NCBI GenBank assembly: GCA_017744915.1
Contig: JAGIAH010000006.1
Location: forward strand, 168,941 to 232,940
Direction of reading: 5' to 3'
From: Agrobacterium tumefaciens
GTDB lineage: Bacteria; Pseudomonadota; Alphaproteobacteria; Rhizobiales; Rhizobiaceae
DNA: 64,000 nucleotides
Positions 48,366 to 56,902 of this stretch are shown here, in pieces. Within the stretch, counting starts at the first letter, position 1; each line of letters starts with the position of its first letter. The notes under the pieces are model-generated. The model was given only the letters and a program-made list of their open reading frames with translations. It did no database searches and was not told where the DNA came from. Position numbers and translations under genes: made by a program.

Positions 48366-49190
48366 ATGCCCGCCCTGGACAAGCTCATCTGGCAGATCGA
48401 AACCGATCTGCATAAAAACCTGACATTGACAGCCCTGTCCGACCGCTGCGCGATCAGCACACATCACATGTGCCGGTTGTTTCAGCTCGCCACCGGCCTG
48501 TCGATCATGTCCTATGTTCGGGCTCGTCGACTATCCGAGGCGGCCAAAACGATGGCAAGATGCGATGGTGACATCCTCACTGTCGCGCTTGATGCGGGAT
48601 ACGGGTCCCATGAGGCGTTCACGCGAGCCTTCGCGAATTATTTCAACATATTACCAAGCACTGTTCGCAAGGCCCGATCAACCTCATCCCTTGATCTCAT
48701 GGAGCCATTAAAAATGAAGAAAGACATGTTCATCGAAGTCCAGCCGCCGGAAATGCGCCGGTGCGACGCCTTTATGGTGGTCGGTCTCAGCACCCCGTGT
48801 TCACTGGAAAACAACGGTGCCATTCCAGCCCTGTGGCAGAGCTTCAATATACGCGAAAGCGAGGTCGAAGAAGCGGTGGCCGGAGCTGCTTACGGCGTAT
48901 GCAGCATTGCCGATGAAGCCGGCAACTGCAAATATCTCGCCGGTGTCAAAGCACTGAAGAAAACATCAGGCATGGATCACATTGAAGTACCCGCGCAATC
49001 CTACGCGGTTTTTGTCCACAACGGCCACATCTCTGGTCTTCCCAAAACGGTTTATACGATCTGGAACAAGGCGCTGGCGGATGCCGGACTGAAAACCGCC
49101 CCCTCCCCTGATTTTGAGCTGTACGACCGACGCTTCGATCCACAAACGGGGCGGGGAATCGTGGAAATCTGGATACCAGTCGCCACCTGA
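48366..49190 (+). CDS. AraC-family regulator with GyrI-like effector domain
   Basis: 274 residues. The N-terminal AraC DNA-binding domain comes first (LTALSDRCAISTHHMCRLFQ and ALDAGYGSHEAFTRAFANYF), followed by a GyrI/Rob-type ligand pocket (about 120-270) with EVQPPEMRRCDAFMVVGLST and YAVFVHNGHISGLPKTVYTI. The order, DNA-binding domain then GyrI-like domain, is that of Rob/SoxS-like drug or stress sensors. It stands alone between the peptide operon and a convergent small gene, so its targets are unknown. Confidence 0.87.
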   Translation: MPALDKLIWQIETDLHKNLTLTALSDRCAISTHHMCRLFQLATGLSIMSYVRARRLSEAAKTMARCDGDILTVALDAGYGSHEAFTRAFANYFNILPSTVRKARSTSSLDLMEPLKMKKDMFIEVQPPEMRRCDAFMVVGLSTPCSLENNGAIPALWQSFNIRESEVEEAVAGAAYGVCSIADEAGNCKYLAGVKALKKTSGMDHIEVPAQSYAVFVHNGHISGLPKTVYTIWNKALADAGLKTAPSPDFELYDRRFDPQTGRGIVEIWIPVAT

Positions 49191-49213
49191 GGCAGGTGGT
49201 GATCAAGAGCATG

Positions 49214-49236
49214 TGCCCCAACCGGATGTTGGGGCA
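49214..49236. terminator. Stem-loop between convergent genes
   Basis: TGCCCCAAC and GTTGGGGCA form a perfect 9-bp stem around CGGAT, between the AraC/GyrI gene stop (49190) and the stop of the convergent small gene (49278). No strong T tract follows on either strand. Confidence 0.5.
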
Positions 49237-49277
49237 TATCTTGAACCGCAGCCCGCAAAAGACAGAGAAAGGGAAGC

Positions 49278-49649
49278 CTATTTCGCCGGCGTGATGGCGG
49301 GCTTCTGTTCCCGCTGCTTCTGCAACAGCTGTTTGCCCTTGCTGAGAATATGCAGGTTCGCCGCATCGAGCTTGTTATAACCCGCCTGGATGATATCGAG
49401 ATCGGCAACGTGCCCGATCGCCGCGAGCTTGTACATGACGTCGCCGACGGCCACATCGATGGTTGGCGCCGGCGCGGCCGCCGCATCCTTCACCGCAGCC
49501 TGGATGTCACCTGCCGTCCCGCCCATCGCATAATAAAGCGTGAGCGCCTTGCGCAGGAAGCCTTCACGACGCTCGATCCTGTTGTTGAGCATATTTTCCC
49601 CGACGCGATTTCGCATCAGCTCAACAGCTTTGTTCTGATATTCGCCCAT
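49278..49649 (-). CDS. Small hypothetical protein
   Basis: 123 residues from the ATG at 49649; a TTG three bases upstream is possible. It is not recognised. It is mainly helical and charged at both ends, with an alanine/proline-rich linker (AAAAPAPT) near the middle, and no signal peptide or membrane segment. GC content and codon use look like its neighbours. Reading frame length and a plausible composition support coding, but no ribosome site is strong. Confidence 0.5.
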   Translation of the reverse strand: MGEYQNKAVELMRNRVGENMLNNRIERREGFLRKALTLYYAMGGTAGDIQAAVKDAAAAPAPTIDVAVGDVMYKLAAIGHVADLDIIQAGYNKLDAANLHILSKGKQLLQKQREQKPAITPAK

Positions 49650-49981
49650 CAAGACACCAAATAAAGTTCCAAAATATGCTTTGCGAGACTACGAACAATC
49701 CCCTTAGAACTGGTTAAGGCAGGGGTTCGCCTCGGCATGGGCACTATCGCGCGCCGAGTTTGCCCGAAGCTGATTTCGCGGCAGGAATTTTCAGCCCGAT
49801 TTGAGAATCGCCAGAGCGACGCTTATGCTCGATCCGGCATGAGTAGAACGAAACGACGCGGTATTGATAACCGTCAGGTTATTTATTGCCGCCCTTATTT
49901 CATTTTACTTTAATGATCGCACTCACCAATCTTGCAGACTGGATCGGTGGATGGGAGCCACGGATCAATTGGGAGGAAGTC
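49650..49981. other. 332-bp control region of the transporter operon
   Basis: No gene is supported. The right end contains a perfect PcaQ-type box (49867-49882). AT-rich sequence (TTATTTCATTTTACTTTAAT) follows it, suitable for a promoter reading into the binding-protein gene at 49982. The left end is the promoter side of the small hypothetical gene. Confidence 0.65.
49867..49882 (+). promoter_or_regulatory. Perfect PcaQ-type box upstream of the PcaM-like gene
   Basis: ATAACC-GTCA-GGTTAT is a perfect dyad fitting the PcaQ consensus ATAACC-N4-GGTTAA at all but the last, weakly constrained base. It lies 99 bp before the binding-protein start, a usual distance for a LysR-type activator. PcaQ of Sinorhizobium is known to activate a branched-chain-type ABC system for protocatechuate through such a site. 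Confidence 0.85.
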
Positions 49982-51154
49982 ATGAAATTACGGATCACCG
50001 CCGCAATCGCGGCCATCTGCTTCAGTTCCGCTGCTTATGCCGAGACGATCAAGGTCGGCGTGGTCGGTCCGTTCTCCGGCCCGTTTGCGCTGCAGGGCAA
50101 GAACTTCAAGGCCGGCATTGACGCCTGGTTCGCCCTTCACGGCAACAAGGTCGGCGATGACACGGTCGAGGTCGTTTATCGCGATGTGCCGCAGGCAGAT
50201 CCCGCTCAGTCCAAGGCGCTGGCGCAGGAACTGGTGGTGAAGGAAGGCGTGCAATATCTCGCCGGCTTCTATTTCACCCCCGATGCCATGGCCGTCACGC
50301 CGCTGCTCAAGCAGGGCAACGTGCCGATGGTCATCATGAATGCCGCCACCTCGGCCATCGTGACCAAGAGCCCCTATGTGGTGCGCACCTCCTTCACCAC
50401 CTGGCAGACCTCCACCCCCATCGCCAAGGTGGCCTTTGACAGCGGCGTGAAGAAGGTCATTTCGCTGGTCAGCGATTACGGCCCGGGCGTCGATGCAGAA
50501 AATGCATTCAAGGCGGCCTTTACCGCCGCCGGCGGCGAGGTGGTGGAAACCATCCGCATGCCGCTTTCCACCAACGATTTCAGCCCTATCATGCAGCGCG
50601 TGAAGGATTCCGGCGCGCAAGGCGTCTTCGCCTTCCTGCCGTCGGGCCCGACCACGCTCGGTTTCGTCAAGGCTTTCAACGATAACGGCCTGAAATCCGC
50701 AGGCGTCAAGCTCTTCGCACCGGGTGACCTCACCCAGGAATCCGACCTGCCGGCGCTGGGCGAAGCCGCACTCGGCATGCAGACGACCTTCCATTACGCC
50801 GTCTCGCATGATTCGCCTGAGAACAAGACCTTCGTGGAAGCCGCCGCCAAGGCGATCGGCAATCCCAAGGAACTGTCCTTCCCCGCAGTTGGCGCTTTTG
50901 ACGGCATGTATGTCATCAGCAAGATGATCGAGGCCACCGGCGGCAAACAGGATGCGGAAAAGGCGGTGGACGCGGTGAAGGGCCTTTCCTGGACAAGCCC
51001 GCGCGGCCCTGTCAGCATCGATCCGGAAAGCCGCCACATTACCCAGAACATCTATCTGCGCGAAGTGGCCAAGGCCGATGACGGCAGCTATTACAACAAG
51101 GAAGTCCAGACCTTCGAAAAGCAGGGCGATCCGGGTCTTGCCGCCGCGAAATAA
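49982..51154 (+). CDS. pcaM: ABC binding protein (LivJ type), predicted protocatechuate uptake
   Basis: 390 residues from the ATG at 49982 after GGGAGG; the ORF to 49886 starts near the promoter. The signal peptide (about 1-20, ending AYA) is followed by a type I binding fold of the branched-chain amino acid class: IKVGVVGPFSGPFALQGKNF, MNAATSAIVTKSPYVVRTSF, GAFDGMYVISKM. Operons of this shape driven by PcaQ carry PcaMNVWX, the protocatechuate importer. The upstream box and the pca genes in the window support it. Without the box it would simply be a LivJ-like protein. Confidence 0.85.
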   Translation: MKLRITAAIAAICFSSAAYAETIKVGVVGPFSGPFALQGKNFKAGIDAWFALHGNKVGDDTVEVVYRDVPQADPAQSKALAQELVVKEGVQYLAGFYFTPDAMAVTPLLKQGNVPMVIMNAATSAIVTKSPYVVRTSFTTWQTSTPIAKVAFDSGVKKVISLVSDYGPGVDAENAFKAAFTAAGGEVVETIRMPLSTNDFSPIMQRVKDSGAQGVFAFLPSGPTTLGFVKAFNDNGLKSAGVKLFAPGDLTQESDLPALGEAALGMQTTFHYAVSHDSPENKTFVEAAAKAIGNPKELSFPAVGAFDGMYVISKMIEATGGKQDAEKAVDAVKGLSWTSPRGPVSIDPESRHITQNIYLREVAKADDGSYYNKEVQTFEKQGDPGLAAAK

Positions 51155-51203
51155 CCGGCGACACCGGCCTCGCCGCCACAATAGCGGCCATTCTTGAAAC
51201 GGT

Positions 51204-51226
51204 CGAACCGCCCCTATGGCGGTTCG
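51204..51226. other. Hairpin between the binding-protein and permease genes
   Basis: CGAACCGCC and GGCGGTTCG form a perfect 9-bp stem with a 5-nt loop, 50 nt after the binding-protein stop and 48 nt before the permease. It recalls the hairpin at 44583 and probably has the same role in favouring binding-protein mRNA. Confidence 0.55.
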
Positions 51227-51273
51227 GTTCCGGCCCGGACGGGCGTTGCAGCATCGGGAGGAGTTTTTTCAGC

Positions 51274-52137
51274 ATGCAAACGGTTTTCAGCATCCTCATC
51301 GATGCGCTTGCCTATGGCATGGTCCTGTTCATCATCTCCATCGGCCTCTCGGTGACGATGGGGCTGATGCGGGTGGTCAATCTGGCGCATGGCGCCTTCG
51401 CCATGATCGGCGGATATCTCGCCTCCTACGCCGCCCATGGCCTCGGCCTCGGTTATGCGGCGGCGATCCTTGTTGCCATTATCGGCACCATCGTCATCGC
51501 CATTCCGCTTGAGCGTTTCCTCTATCGCCGCATCTATGGCGCGCCGGAACTGACACAGGTGCTGATGACCATCGGCATCACCTTCTGCATCATCGGCATC
51601 GCCAATTTTGTGTTCGGGCCGACACTCAAAACCATTCCTCTGCCGCAGCAGCTGGCCGGCCCCACCGATCTCGGCTTCCGCACCATCGCCACCCACCGCA
51701 TCTTCGCCATTGCCTGCGGTCTGGCCGTGGCCGGCGCGCTGTGGTTCACCTTCGAAAAGACCGCCTTCGGCATCAAGCTGCGAGCGGCGGTGGACAATGC
51801 CGCCATGGCAGCGGCACTCGGCGTACGCACCGAGATTATCTATGCCGTCAGCTTCGCCATTGCCGTCGGCCTTGCCGCCATGGGCGGCGTCATCGGCGCG
51901 GAACTGCTGCCGGTCGAACCCTATTATGCGCTGCGCTACATGGTCACCTTCCTCGTGGTGGTTTCGGTCGGCGGCGCGGGCTCCATTCCCGGCGCGTTGA
52001 TCGCCTGCCTGCTGCTCGGCGCCATCGATACGACAGGGCGATATCTCGCCCCAGAATATGGCGAATTCTTCTTTTATCTGGCGGTCATCGTGATCATCAC
52101 CTTGTTCCCGCGCGGCCTTCTCGGAAGGGCGAAATGA
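51274..52137 (+). CDS. pcaN: ABC permease (LivH type), predicted protocatechuate uptake
   Basis: 287 residues with GGGAGGAG upstream. It is a hydrophobic protein with about eight membrane segments. LivH features are SIGLSVTMGLMRVVNLAHGA near the N terminus, AALGVRTEIIYAVSFAIAVG in the cytoplasmic loop, and a conserved VGGAGSIPGALIACLLLG. It pairs with the LivM-type protein that follows, whose start overlaps its stop region. Confidence 0.88.
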   Translation: MQTVFSILIDALAYGMVLFIISIGLSVTMGLMRVVNLAHGAFAMIGGYLASYAAHGLGLGYAAAILVAIIGTIVIAIPLERFLYRRIYGAPELTQVLMTIGITFCIIGIANFVFGPTLKTIPLPQQLAGPTDLGFRTIATHRIFAIACGLAVAGALWFTFEKTAFGIKLRAAVDNAAMAAALGVRTEIIYAVSFAIAVGLAAMGGVIGAELLPVEPYYALRYMVTFLVVVSVGGAGSIPGALIACLLLGAIDTTGRYLAPEYGEFFFYLAVIVIITLFPRGLLGRAK

Positions 52138-52138
52138 G

Positions 52139-53146
52139 ATGGCGGTGCTCATGAACGACGTGACTGAAACGGCAGACACTCCGAAGACGCGCTCGCCGCT
52201 GCGCACGCTTGCGGGGCCGCTCATCATCATCGCCGCCGCGATTGCCGGTTATTACCTGTTTCCGGATAATCTGGCGCTTCTGACCCGCATCATCGCCATT
52301 GCGCTCCTGGTACTGTCGATCGATCTCGTTACCGGCTATTGCGGCGTCGCAACGCTTGGCCATGCCGCCCTCTTCGGCGCTGGCGCTTATGCGGCCGGCA
52401 TCGCCGCTGCCCATTTCGAGATCACCGATCCGCTTCTCATGACCGTGATCGGCGCGGCGGCGGGCGGCGTGGCGGGGCTGCTTTCCGGCACGGTGCTGCT
52501 GCGCGCTCACGGCCTGCCGCAGCTCGTTCTCTCCATTGCCGTCATCCACCTGTTCCACGAGGCGGCCAACAAGGCATCCGGCTGGACAGGCGGCAGCGAC
52601 GGGCTATCAGGCGTCTCCCCCGACGCCCTGTTCGGCACCTTCGAATTCGATCTTTTCGGCCGCACTGCCTATATCTACGGCGTCTGTCTGCTGCTCCTCG
52701 TTTTCCTCGCCCTCAAAGTGGTGGCCAATTCGCCCTTCGGCATGTTGTGCCGCGGCGTCAAGCAGGACAGCATCCGCATTCAGGCCATGGGCGGCTCCGT
52801 CAACGGCACGATTTTGAAGATGTTCGTGATATCGGGCATCGTCGCCGGCATTGGCGGCGCACTCAACGCCATTTCCACCCAGGTCGTCGGCCTCGACAGC
52901 CTCAGCTTCACGCTTTCGGCCGAGGGGCTGGTCATGCTGGTGCTCGGTGGCGCGGGCTCACTTTACGGCGCTCTGATCGGCACAATTACCTTCATGTGGT
53001 TTGAGGATGTCGTTTCCGCCGCCAATCCGTTCCACTGGCTCACCATTGTCGGCCTGCTGCTGATTGCCGTCGTGCTCTTTGCACCACGTGGGCTTTATGG
53101 CGCGGGTGAGCAGATCATTGCGCGCATCCGTGGAGGTCGCAAATGA
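52139..53146 (+). CDS. pcaV: ABC permease (LivM type), predicted protocatechuate uptake
   Basis: 335 residues from the ATG at 52139, which abuts the preceding stop; an ATG at 52151 is possible. It has the LivM landmarks SIDLVTGYCGVATLGHAALF and LVMLVLGGAGSLYGALIG, and about nine membrane segments. Overlap with the next gene by 4 nt supports coupled translation. Confidence 0.88.
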   Translation: MAVLMNDVTETADTPKTRSPLRTLAGPLIIIAAAIAGYYLFPDNLALLTRIIAIALLVLSIDLVTGYCGVATLGHAALFGAGAYAAGIAAAHFEITDPLLMTVIGAAAGGVAGLLSGTVLLRAHGLPQLVLSIAVIHLFHEAANKASGWTGGSDGLSGVSPDALFGTFEFDLFGRTAYIYGVCLLLLVFLALKVVANSPFGMLCRGVKQDSIRIQAMGGSVNGTILKMFVISGIVAGIGGALNAISTQVVGLDSLSFTLSAEGLVMLVLGGAGSLYGALIGTITFMWFEDVVSAANPFHWLTIVGLLLIAVVLFAPRGLYGAGEQIIARIRGGRK

Positions 53147-53907
53147 GTGCCATTTTCGAAGTCTCCGGCCTGCAGAAGAATTTCGGCGGCCTCGTCGTCA
53201 CCAACAATGTCTCGCTATCGCTTTCGCCGGGAGACCGCACGGTGCTGATCGGCCCCAATGGCGCCGGCAAGACGACCTTCGTCAATCTCGTCACCGGCAA
53301 TATCAAGCCCTCGGCCGGCACGGTGCGCATCGCCGGCGAGGACGTGACAGGTCTCAGCGCCAGCCAGCGCGTGAAACGCGGCCTCGTGCGCTCCTTCCAG
53401 GTTACCCGGCTGTTTCAGGACATGACACCCGAGGAACATGTCGCACTCGCCATTCTCCAGCGGGAAGGCAAGACGGGCCGGATTTTCGGCCGTTACCGCG
53501 CCATGCCCTCGGTCATGAACGAAGCCCGCGACATTCTCGGCACGCTCGGTCTTCTGGCGCTTGCCGAAACCCGGGTGCGTGAAATCGCCTATGGCCAGCA
53601 GCGGCTGATCGAGATCGCGCTTGCCATGGCGCTTCGCCCGAAAATCCTGCTACTCGACGAACCGGCGGCCGGCGTGCCTTCCACTGAGACGGCGCGCATC
53701 GAACAGGCGCTCGACCGGCTACCCGCCGACCTCGCGATCCTGATGATCGAGCACGACATGGATCTGGTCTTCCGTTTCGCCAGACGCGTCATCGTTCTGG
53801 CCGCCGGCGCCGTCATCTTTGACGGTTCGCCGGAAGACGTCACCAGCAATGCGGAAGTCCGCCAAGCTTATCTGGGAAGTTACGCCGATGCCCGCAGCGC
53901 CGCTTGA
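53143..53907 (+). CDS. pcaW: ABC ATP-binding protein (LivG type), predicted protocatechuate uptake
   Basis: 254 residues with Walker A GPNGAGKTT, a Q-loop QVTRLFQDMT region and Walker B LLLDEPAAGVPS. The ABC signature is unusual: the LivG-type AYGQQRLIEIALAMAL appears where LSGGQ-type sequences usually sit. The C-terminal extension of the LivG class is short. It overlaps LivF by 20 nt. Confidence 0.88.
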   Translation: MSAIFEVSGLQKNFGGLVVTNNVSLSLSPGDRTVLIGPNGAGKTTFVNLVTGNIKPSAGTVRIAGEDVTGLSASQRVKRGLVRSFQVTRLFQDMTPEEHVALAILQREGKTGRIFGRYRAMPSVMNEARDILGTLGLLALAETRVREIAYGQQRLIEIALAMALRPKILLLDEPAAGVPSTETARIEQALDRLPADLAILMIEHDMDLVFRFARRVIVLAAGAVIFDGSPEDVTSNAEVRQAYLGSYADARSAA

Positions 53908-54604
53908 AATCGTCAACCTCACCGCCGGTTACGGGCCGACAAGGGTCATCGAGGGCCTGTCGCTGTCCGTGCCATCGGGCTCGCGTTTTGCCGTGCTCGG
54001 CCGCAACGGCGTCGGCAAGACCAGCCTCTTCGCCACGCTGGCCGGCCAGACGAAACGTTTTGCCGGCGACATCCTCATCGGCGGACAGGACATCGCCGCT
54101 TTGCCGAGCGCCGCCCGTGCCAAAGCCGGCCTCGGTTACGTGCCGCAGACGCGGGATGTTTTCCCGACCCTGACGGTAGAGGAAAACCTCTTCGTCGGCC
54201 TCAAGACCCGGCCGAAATCGGCCATCGAGGAAGCTTACACGCTGTTTCCGCGCCTCAAGGAGCGCCGCCGCAATCTCGGCTCGCAGCTTTCCGGAGGCGA
54301 ACAGCAGATGCTCTCCACCGCCCGCACCATTCTTGGCCAGCCGCGTGTGCTGCTGCTCGACGAACCGCTCGAAGGCCTCGCCCCCGTCATCTGCGAAGAA
54401 CTGATGGCCGCCTTCTCGAAACTCGCCCAATCCGGCGAAATGACCATTCTCCTCGTCGAACAGCGCATCCAGATGGCCATCGACTTCGCCGACCACGCCA
54501 TCATCATGGAACGCGGCCGCATCGTCTGGGAAGGACCGTCCAGCGAACTGGCGGAGAACCCGGATATTATCGATACGCATCTCGGGGTTGGCGGGCTGCA
54601 CTGA
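53888..54604 (+). CDS. pcaX: ABC ATP-binding protein (LivF type), predicted protocatechuate uptake
   Basis: 238 residues from the ATG at 53888, overlapping the previous gene by 20 nt; the ORF to 53819 is inside it. Walker A is GRNGVGKTS, the signature LSGGEQQMLSTARTI, Walker B LLLDEPLEGLAP and the H-loop LLVEQRIQMA. It forms the ATPase heterodimer with the LivG-type subunit. It is the last gene of the operon and faces the convergent AraC gene. Confidence 0.88.
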   Translation: MPAAPLEIVNLTAGYGPTRVIEGLSLSVPSGSRFAVLGRNGVGKTSLFATLAGQTKRFAGDILIGGQDIAALPSAARAKAGLGYVPQTRDVFPTLTVEENLFVGLKTRPKSAIEEAYTLFPRLKERRRNLGSQLSGGEQQMLSTARTILGQPRVLLLDEPLEGLAPVICEELMAAFSKLAQSGEMTILLVEQRIQMAIDFADHAIIMERGRIVWEGPSSELAENPDIIDTHLGVGGLH

Positions 54605-54673
54605 GTGCATCGGAGTGAAACCAGAAGGGGTTTGCCTGTCACAGGCATGAGGAAACAGAGCGCATCGGAAAGC

Positions 54674-55528
54674 CTAGCCCCCAACCTCTTCCAAATCTGG
54701 AAAGGCCCCGCCTCGCCGTCGCGCCGCCTGGCGATAGGCACGCGGTGAGCTGCCCAGCATCCGCCGGAACATGGTGGTGAAGGCCGGAATGTTTTCGTAG
54801 CCGGCATCCAGCGCCACATTGGTCACCGCCTCCCCTGCGGCCAGTCGCGGCAGGGAGGCGAAGATGCAGGCCTGCTGGCGCCAGGTGACAAAACTCACCC
54901 CGAGTTCCTGACGGAAAAGCCGCGTGAAGGAGCGACGGCTGATGCCCATGGCGGCTGCCCAGTCATCGATTTCCACCCGCGCCACAGGCTTATTCAGGAA
55001 ATCGCGACATAATCCAGCAAGACGCTGATTACCGGGAAACGGCAATCCGAGCGGGCGTTCCGGCAAGCGGTTGATTTCATCCAGCAATAGTGCCCGCACC
55101 AGACCTCGCCGATGGAAGGCGACCGGCTGGTGCTCTTCGCATAGCAACTCCGCAATCAGGCTGGAGGCAAGTGCGGTGATTTCCACCACCCTCGGCACCT
55201 CGGCCTGAAACAGATCGAGATGGACGTAGATCGAATGCATTTCCACCGTCGAGATGGTCTCCGATTCGTGTTCCAGCCCGGCGGGAATAATGAGCCCGTG
55301 GCCGGGCGGTATCATCCAGCGGCCATCTGCGGTGCTGACCAGAACCACACCGCGATGGGCGTACCAGATCTGCGTCCTGCGATGGCTGTGGATCGGCCCC
55401 CGGTGCCCCTTGGAGTAGGTGCGGCAAAGCGCCAGCACCGGTTCGTTCGTGCCATCGATCAGGTTCAGCATATAGTCGTGGTCTTCGGCCGAGAAGGAGC
55501 CGTAGGTCAACGATTTGATTTTTGCCAT
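54674..55528 (-). CDS. AraC-family transcriptional regulator, cupin N-terminal domain
   Basis: 284 residues from the ATG at 55528; a GTG at 55537 would add three. The N-terminal cupin region (HSHRRTQIWYAHRGVVLVST, IIPAGLEHESETIS) is joined to a C-terminal AraC domain (WAAAMGISRRSFTRLFRQEL and ALDAGYENIPAFTTMFRRML). It is divergent from the MFS transporter gene with 124 bp between starts, so it probably regulates that pump. No link to the pca genes is seen. Confidence 0.88.
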   Translation of the reverse strand: MAKIKSLTYGSFSAEDHDYMLNLIDGTNEPVLALCRTYSKGHRGPIHSHRRTQIWYAHRGVVLVSTADGRWMIPPGHGLIIPAGLEHESETISTVEMHSIYVHLDLFQAEVPRVVEITALASSLIAELLCEEHQPVAFHRRGLVRALLLDEINRLPERPLGLPFPGNQRLAGLCRDFLNKPVARVEIDDWAAAMGISRRSFTRLFRQELGVSFVTWRQQACIFASLPRLAAGEAVTNVALDAGYENIPAFTTMFRRMLGSSPRAYRQAARRRGGAFPDLEEVGG

Positions 55529-55652
55529 TTGGCCCACTCACAAAGAAAATCGTCCAGAACACAAATGCAGGCCAGAAACAATATGAATAAAAGCGGGAGG
55601 AAAGAAAGACATGTTTCCCGCTGATCGGGCGGGAATCTCGAGAGGATTCATC

Positions 55653-56849
55653 ATGGCCACCGTCACCAGCGCCGGCTTCAACCCGCAACGCACGGCGTTT
55701 TCAATCATCGCAGCCGCCAGCTTCTGCCACATGCTGAACGACATCATGCAATCGCTGCTGACGTCGCTTTATCCACTGCTGAAAGCCAATTACGCACTCG
55801 ATTTCATGCAGATCGGCCTGCTCACCTTCGCCTTTCAGGTCACCGCATCGCTGCTGCAGCCGGTCGTTGGCATGGTGACGGACCGCTGGCCCATGCCGTT
55901 CTCGCTGCCGGTTGCCATGCTGTCCACCTGCGCCGGCCTCATCACGCTCGCCTTCGCGCACAGCTTCGCCGTGCTGATCGCTGGCGCCTGCCTCATCGGC
56001 ATCGGTTCGGCGATTTTCCATCCGGAAGCCTCCCGTGTTGCGCGTCTGGCATCCGGCGGCCGCCATGGCCTTGCCCAGTCCTTCTTCCAGGTGGGCGGCA
56101 ATACGGGCACGGCCATCGGCCCGCTGCTCGCCGCCTTCATCGTCATCCCGCTCGGCCAGTCGAGCCTCAGCTGGTTCTCGCTGATCGCACTCCTCGGCTT
56201 CGGCGTGCTTTCCTGGGTCGGCGTCTGGTATACCCGTCACCGGCGCGCAACCGTCGGCAAGGCACCCGTCAGCCGCACCCTGCCGCTGGCACGCGGTACG
56301 GTCATGATGACGCTTCTGGTGCTGGTGGTTCTGACCGCCACCAAGAACGCCTATCTCGCCAGCCTGTCCAGCTACTTCACCTTCTACACCATCGACAAGT
56401 TCGGTCTTGGTGTACAGGATGCGCAGGTTCTGCTGTTCCTCTTCCTCGGCGCCTCGGCACTGGGCGTGTTCTTCGGTGGCCCGATCGGTGACCGCTTCGG
56501 TTCCCGCGTCGTCATCTGGTTCTCGATCCTCGGCGTCATTCCCTTTGCGCTGATGTTGCCCTATGCGAACCTGTTCTGGACAGCGGTTCTGGTCGTCGTC
56601 ATCGGCTTCGTCTTCTCCTCCGCCTTCTCGGCCATCGTCGTGTTCGCGCAGGAGCTGGTGCCGGGACGGGTCGGCCTGATTGCCGGCATGTTCTTCGGCT
56701 TCGCCTTCGGTTTCGGCGGCATCGGGGCTGCGGTTCTGGGCGTTTATGCAGACAAGGAAGGCATCGAATTTGTCTACCGCATCTGCTCCTACATGCCGCT
56801 GCTCGGCCTTTTGACGGTGTTCCTGCCGAAACTGCCGAGCCATCGCTAA
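55653..56849 (+). CDS. Fosmidomycin-resistance (Fsr)-type MFS transporter
   Basis: 398 residues from the ATG at 55653, with AGAGGA upstream; the ORF to 55611 lacks support. About twelve membrane segments in two halves. Fsr-type features are SFCHMLNDIMQSLLTSLYPL, GLLTFAFQVTASLLQPVVGM, GIGSAIFHPEASRVARLAS and GGRHGLAQSFFQVGGNTGTA. Family members export fosmidomycin and other small molecules. The divergent AraC gene is its likely regulator. Substrate is unknown. Confidence 0.87.
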   Translation: MATVTSAGFNPQRTAFSIIAAASFCHMLNDIMQSLLTSLYPLLKANYALDFMQIGLLTFAFQVTASLLQPVVGMVTDRWPMPFSLPVAMLSTCAGLITLAFAHSFAVLIAGACLIGIGSAIFHPEASRVARLASGGRHGLAQSFFQVGGNTGTAIGPLLAAFIVIPLGQSSLSWFSLIALLGFGVLSWVGVWYTRHRRATVGKAPVSRTLPLARGTVMMTLLVLVVLTATKNAYLASLSSYFTFYTIDKFGLGVQDAQVLLFLFLGASALGVFFGGPIGDRFGSRVVIWFSILGVIPFALMLPYANLFWTAVLVVVIGFVFSSAFSAIVVFAQELVPGRVGLIAGMFFGFAFGFGGIGAAVLGVYADKEGIEFVYRICSYMPLLGLLTVFLPKLPSHR

Positions 56850-56872
56850 AAGCTACGCTTTCAACGCTTTTC

Positions 56873-56896
56873 ATCACGGCGGTCACCCGCCGTGAT
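56873..56896. terminator. Stem-loop between convergent MFS and LacI genes
   Basis: ATCACGGCGG and CCGCCGTGAT form a perfect 10-bp stem with a TCAC loop, between the MFS stop (56849) and the LacI stop (56903). It can end transcription from either side, though no clear T tract is present. Confidence 0.55.
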
Positions 56897-56902
56897 CCAC
56901 CT

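Noticed and set aside
49982..54604. Simple branched-chain amino acid transporter
   Set aside because: The perfect PcaQ box upstream, with pcaQ in the same window, makes an aromatic acid a better prediction. It remains the fallback if binding tests fail.
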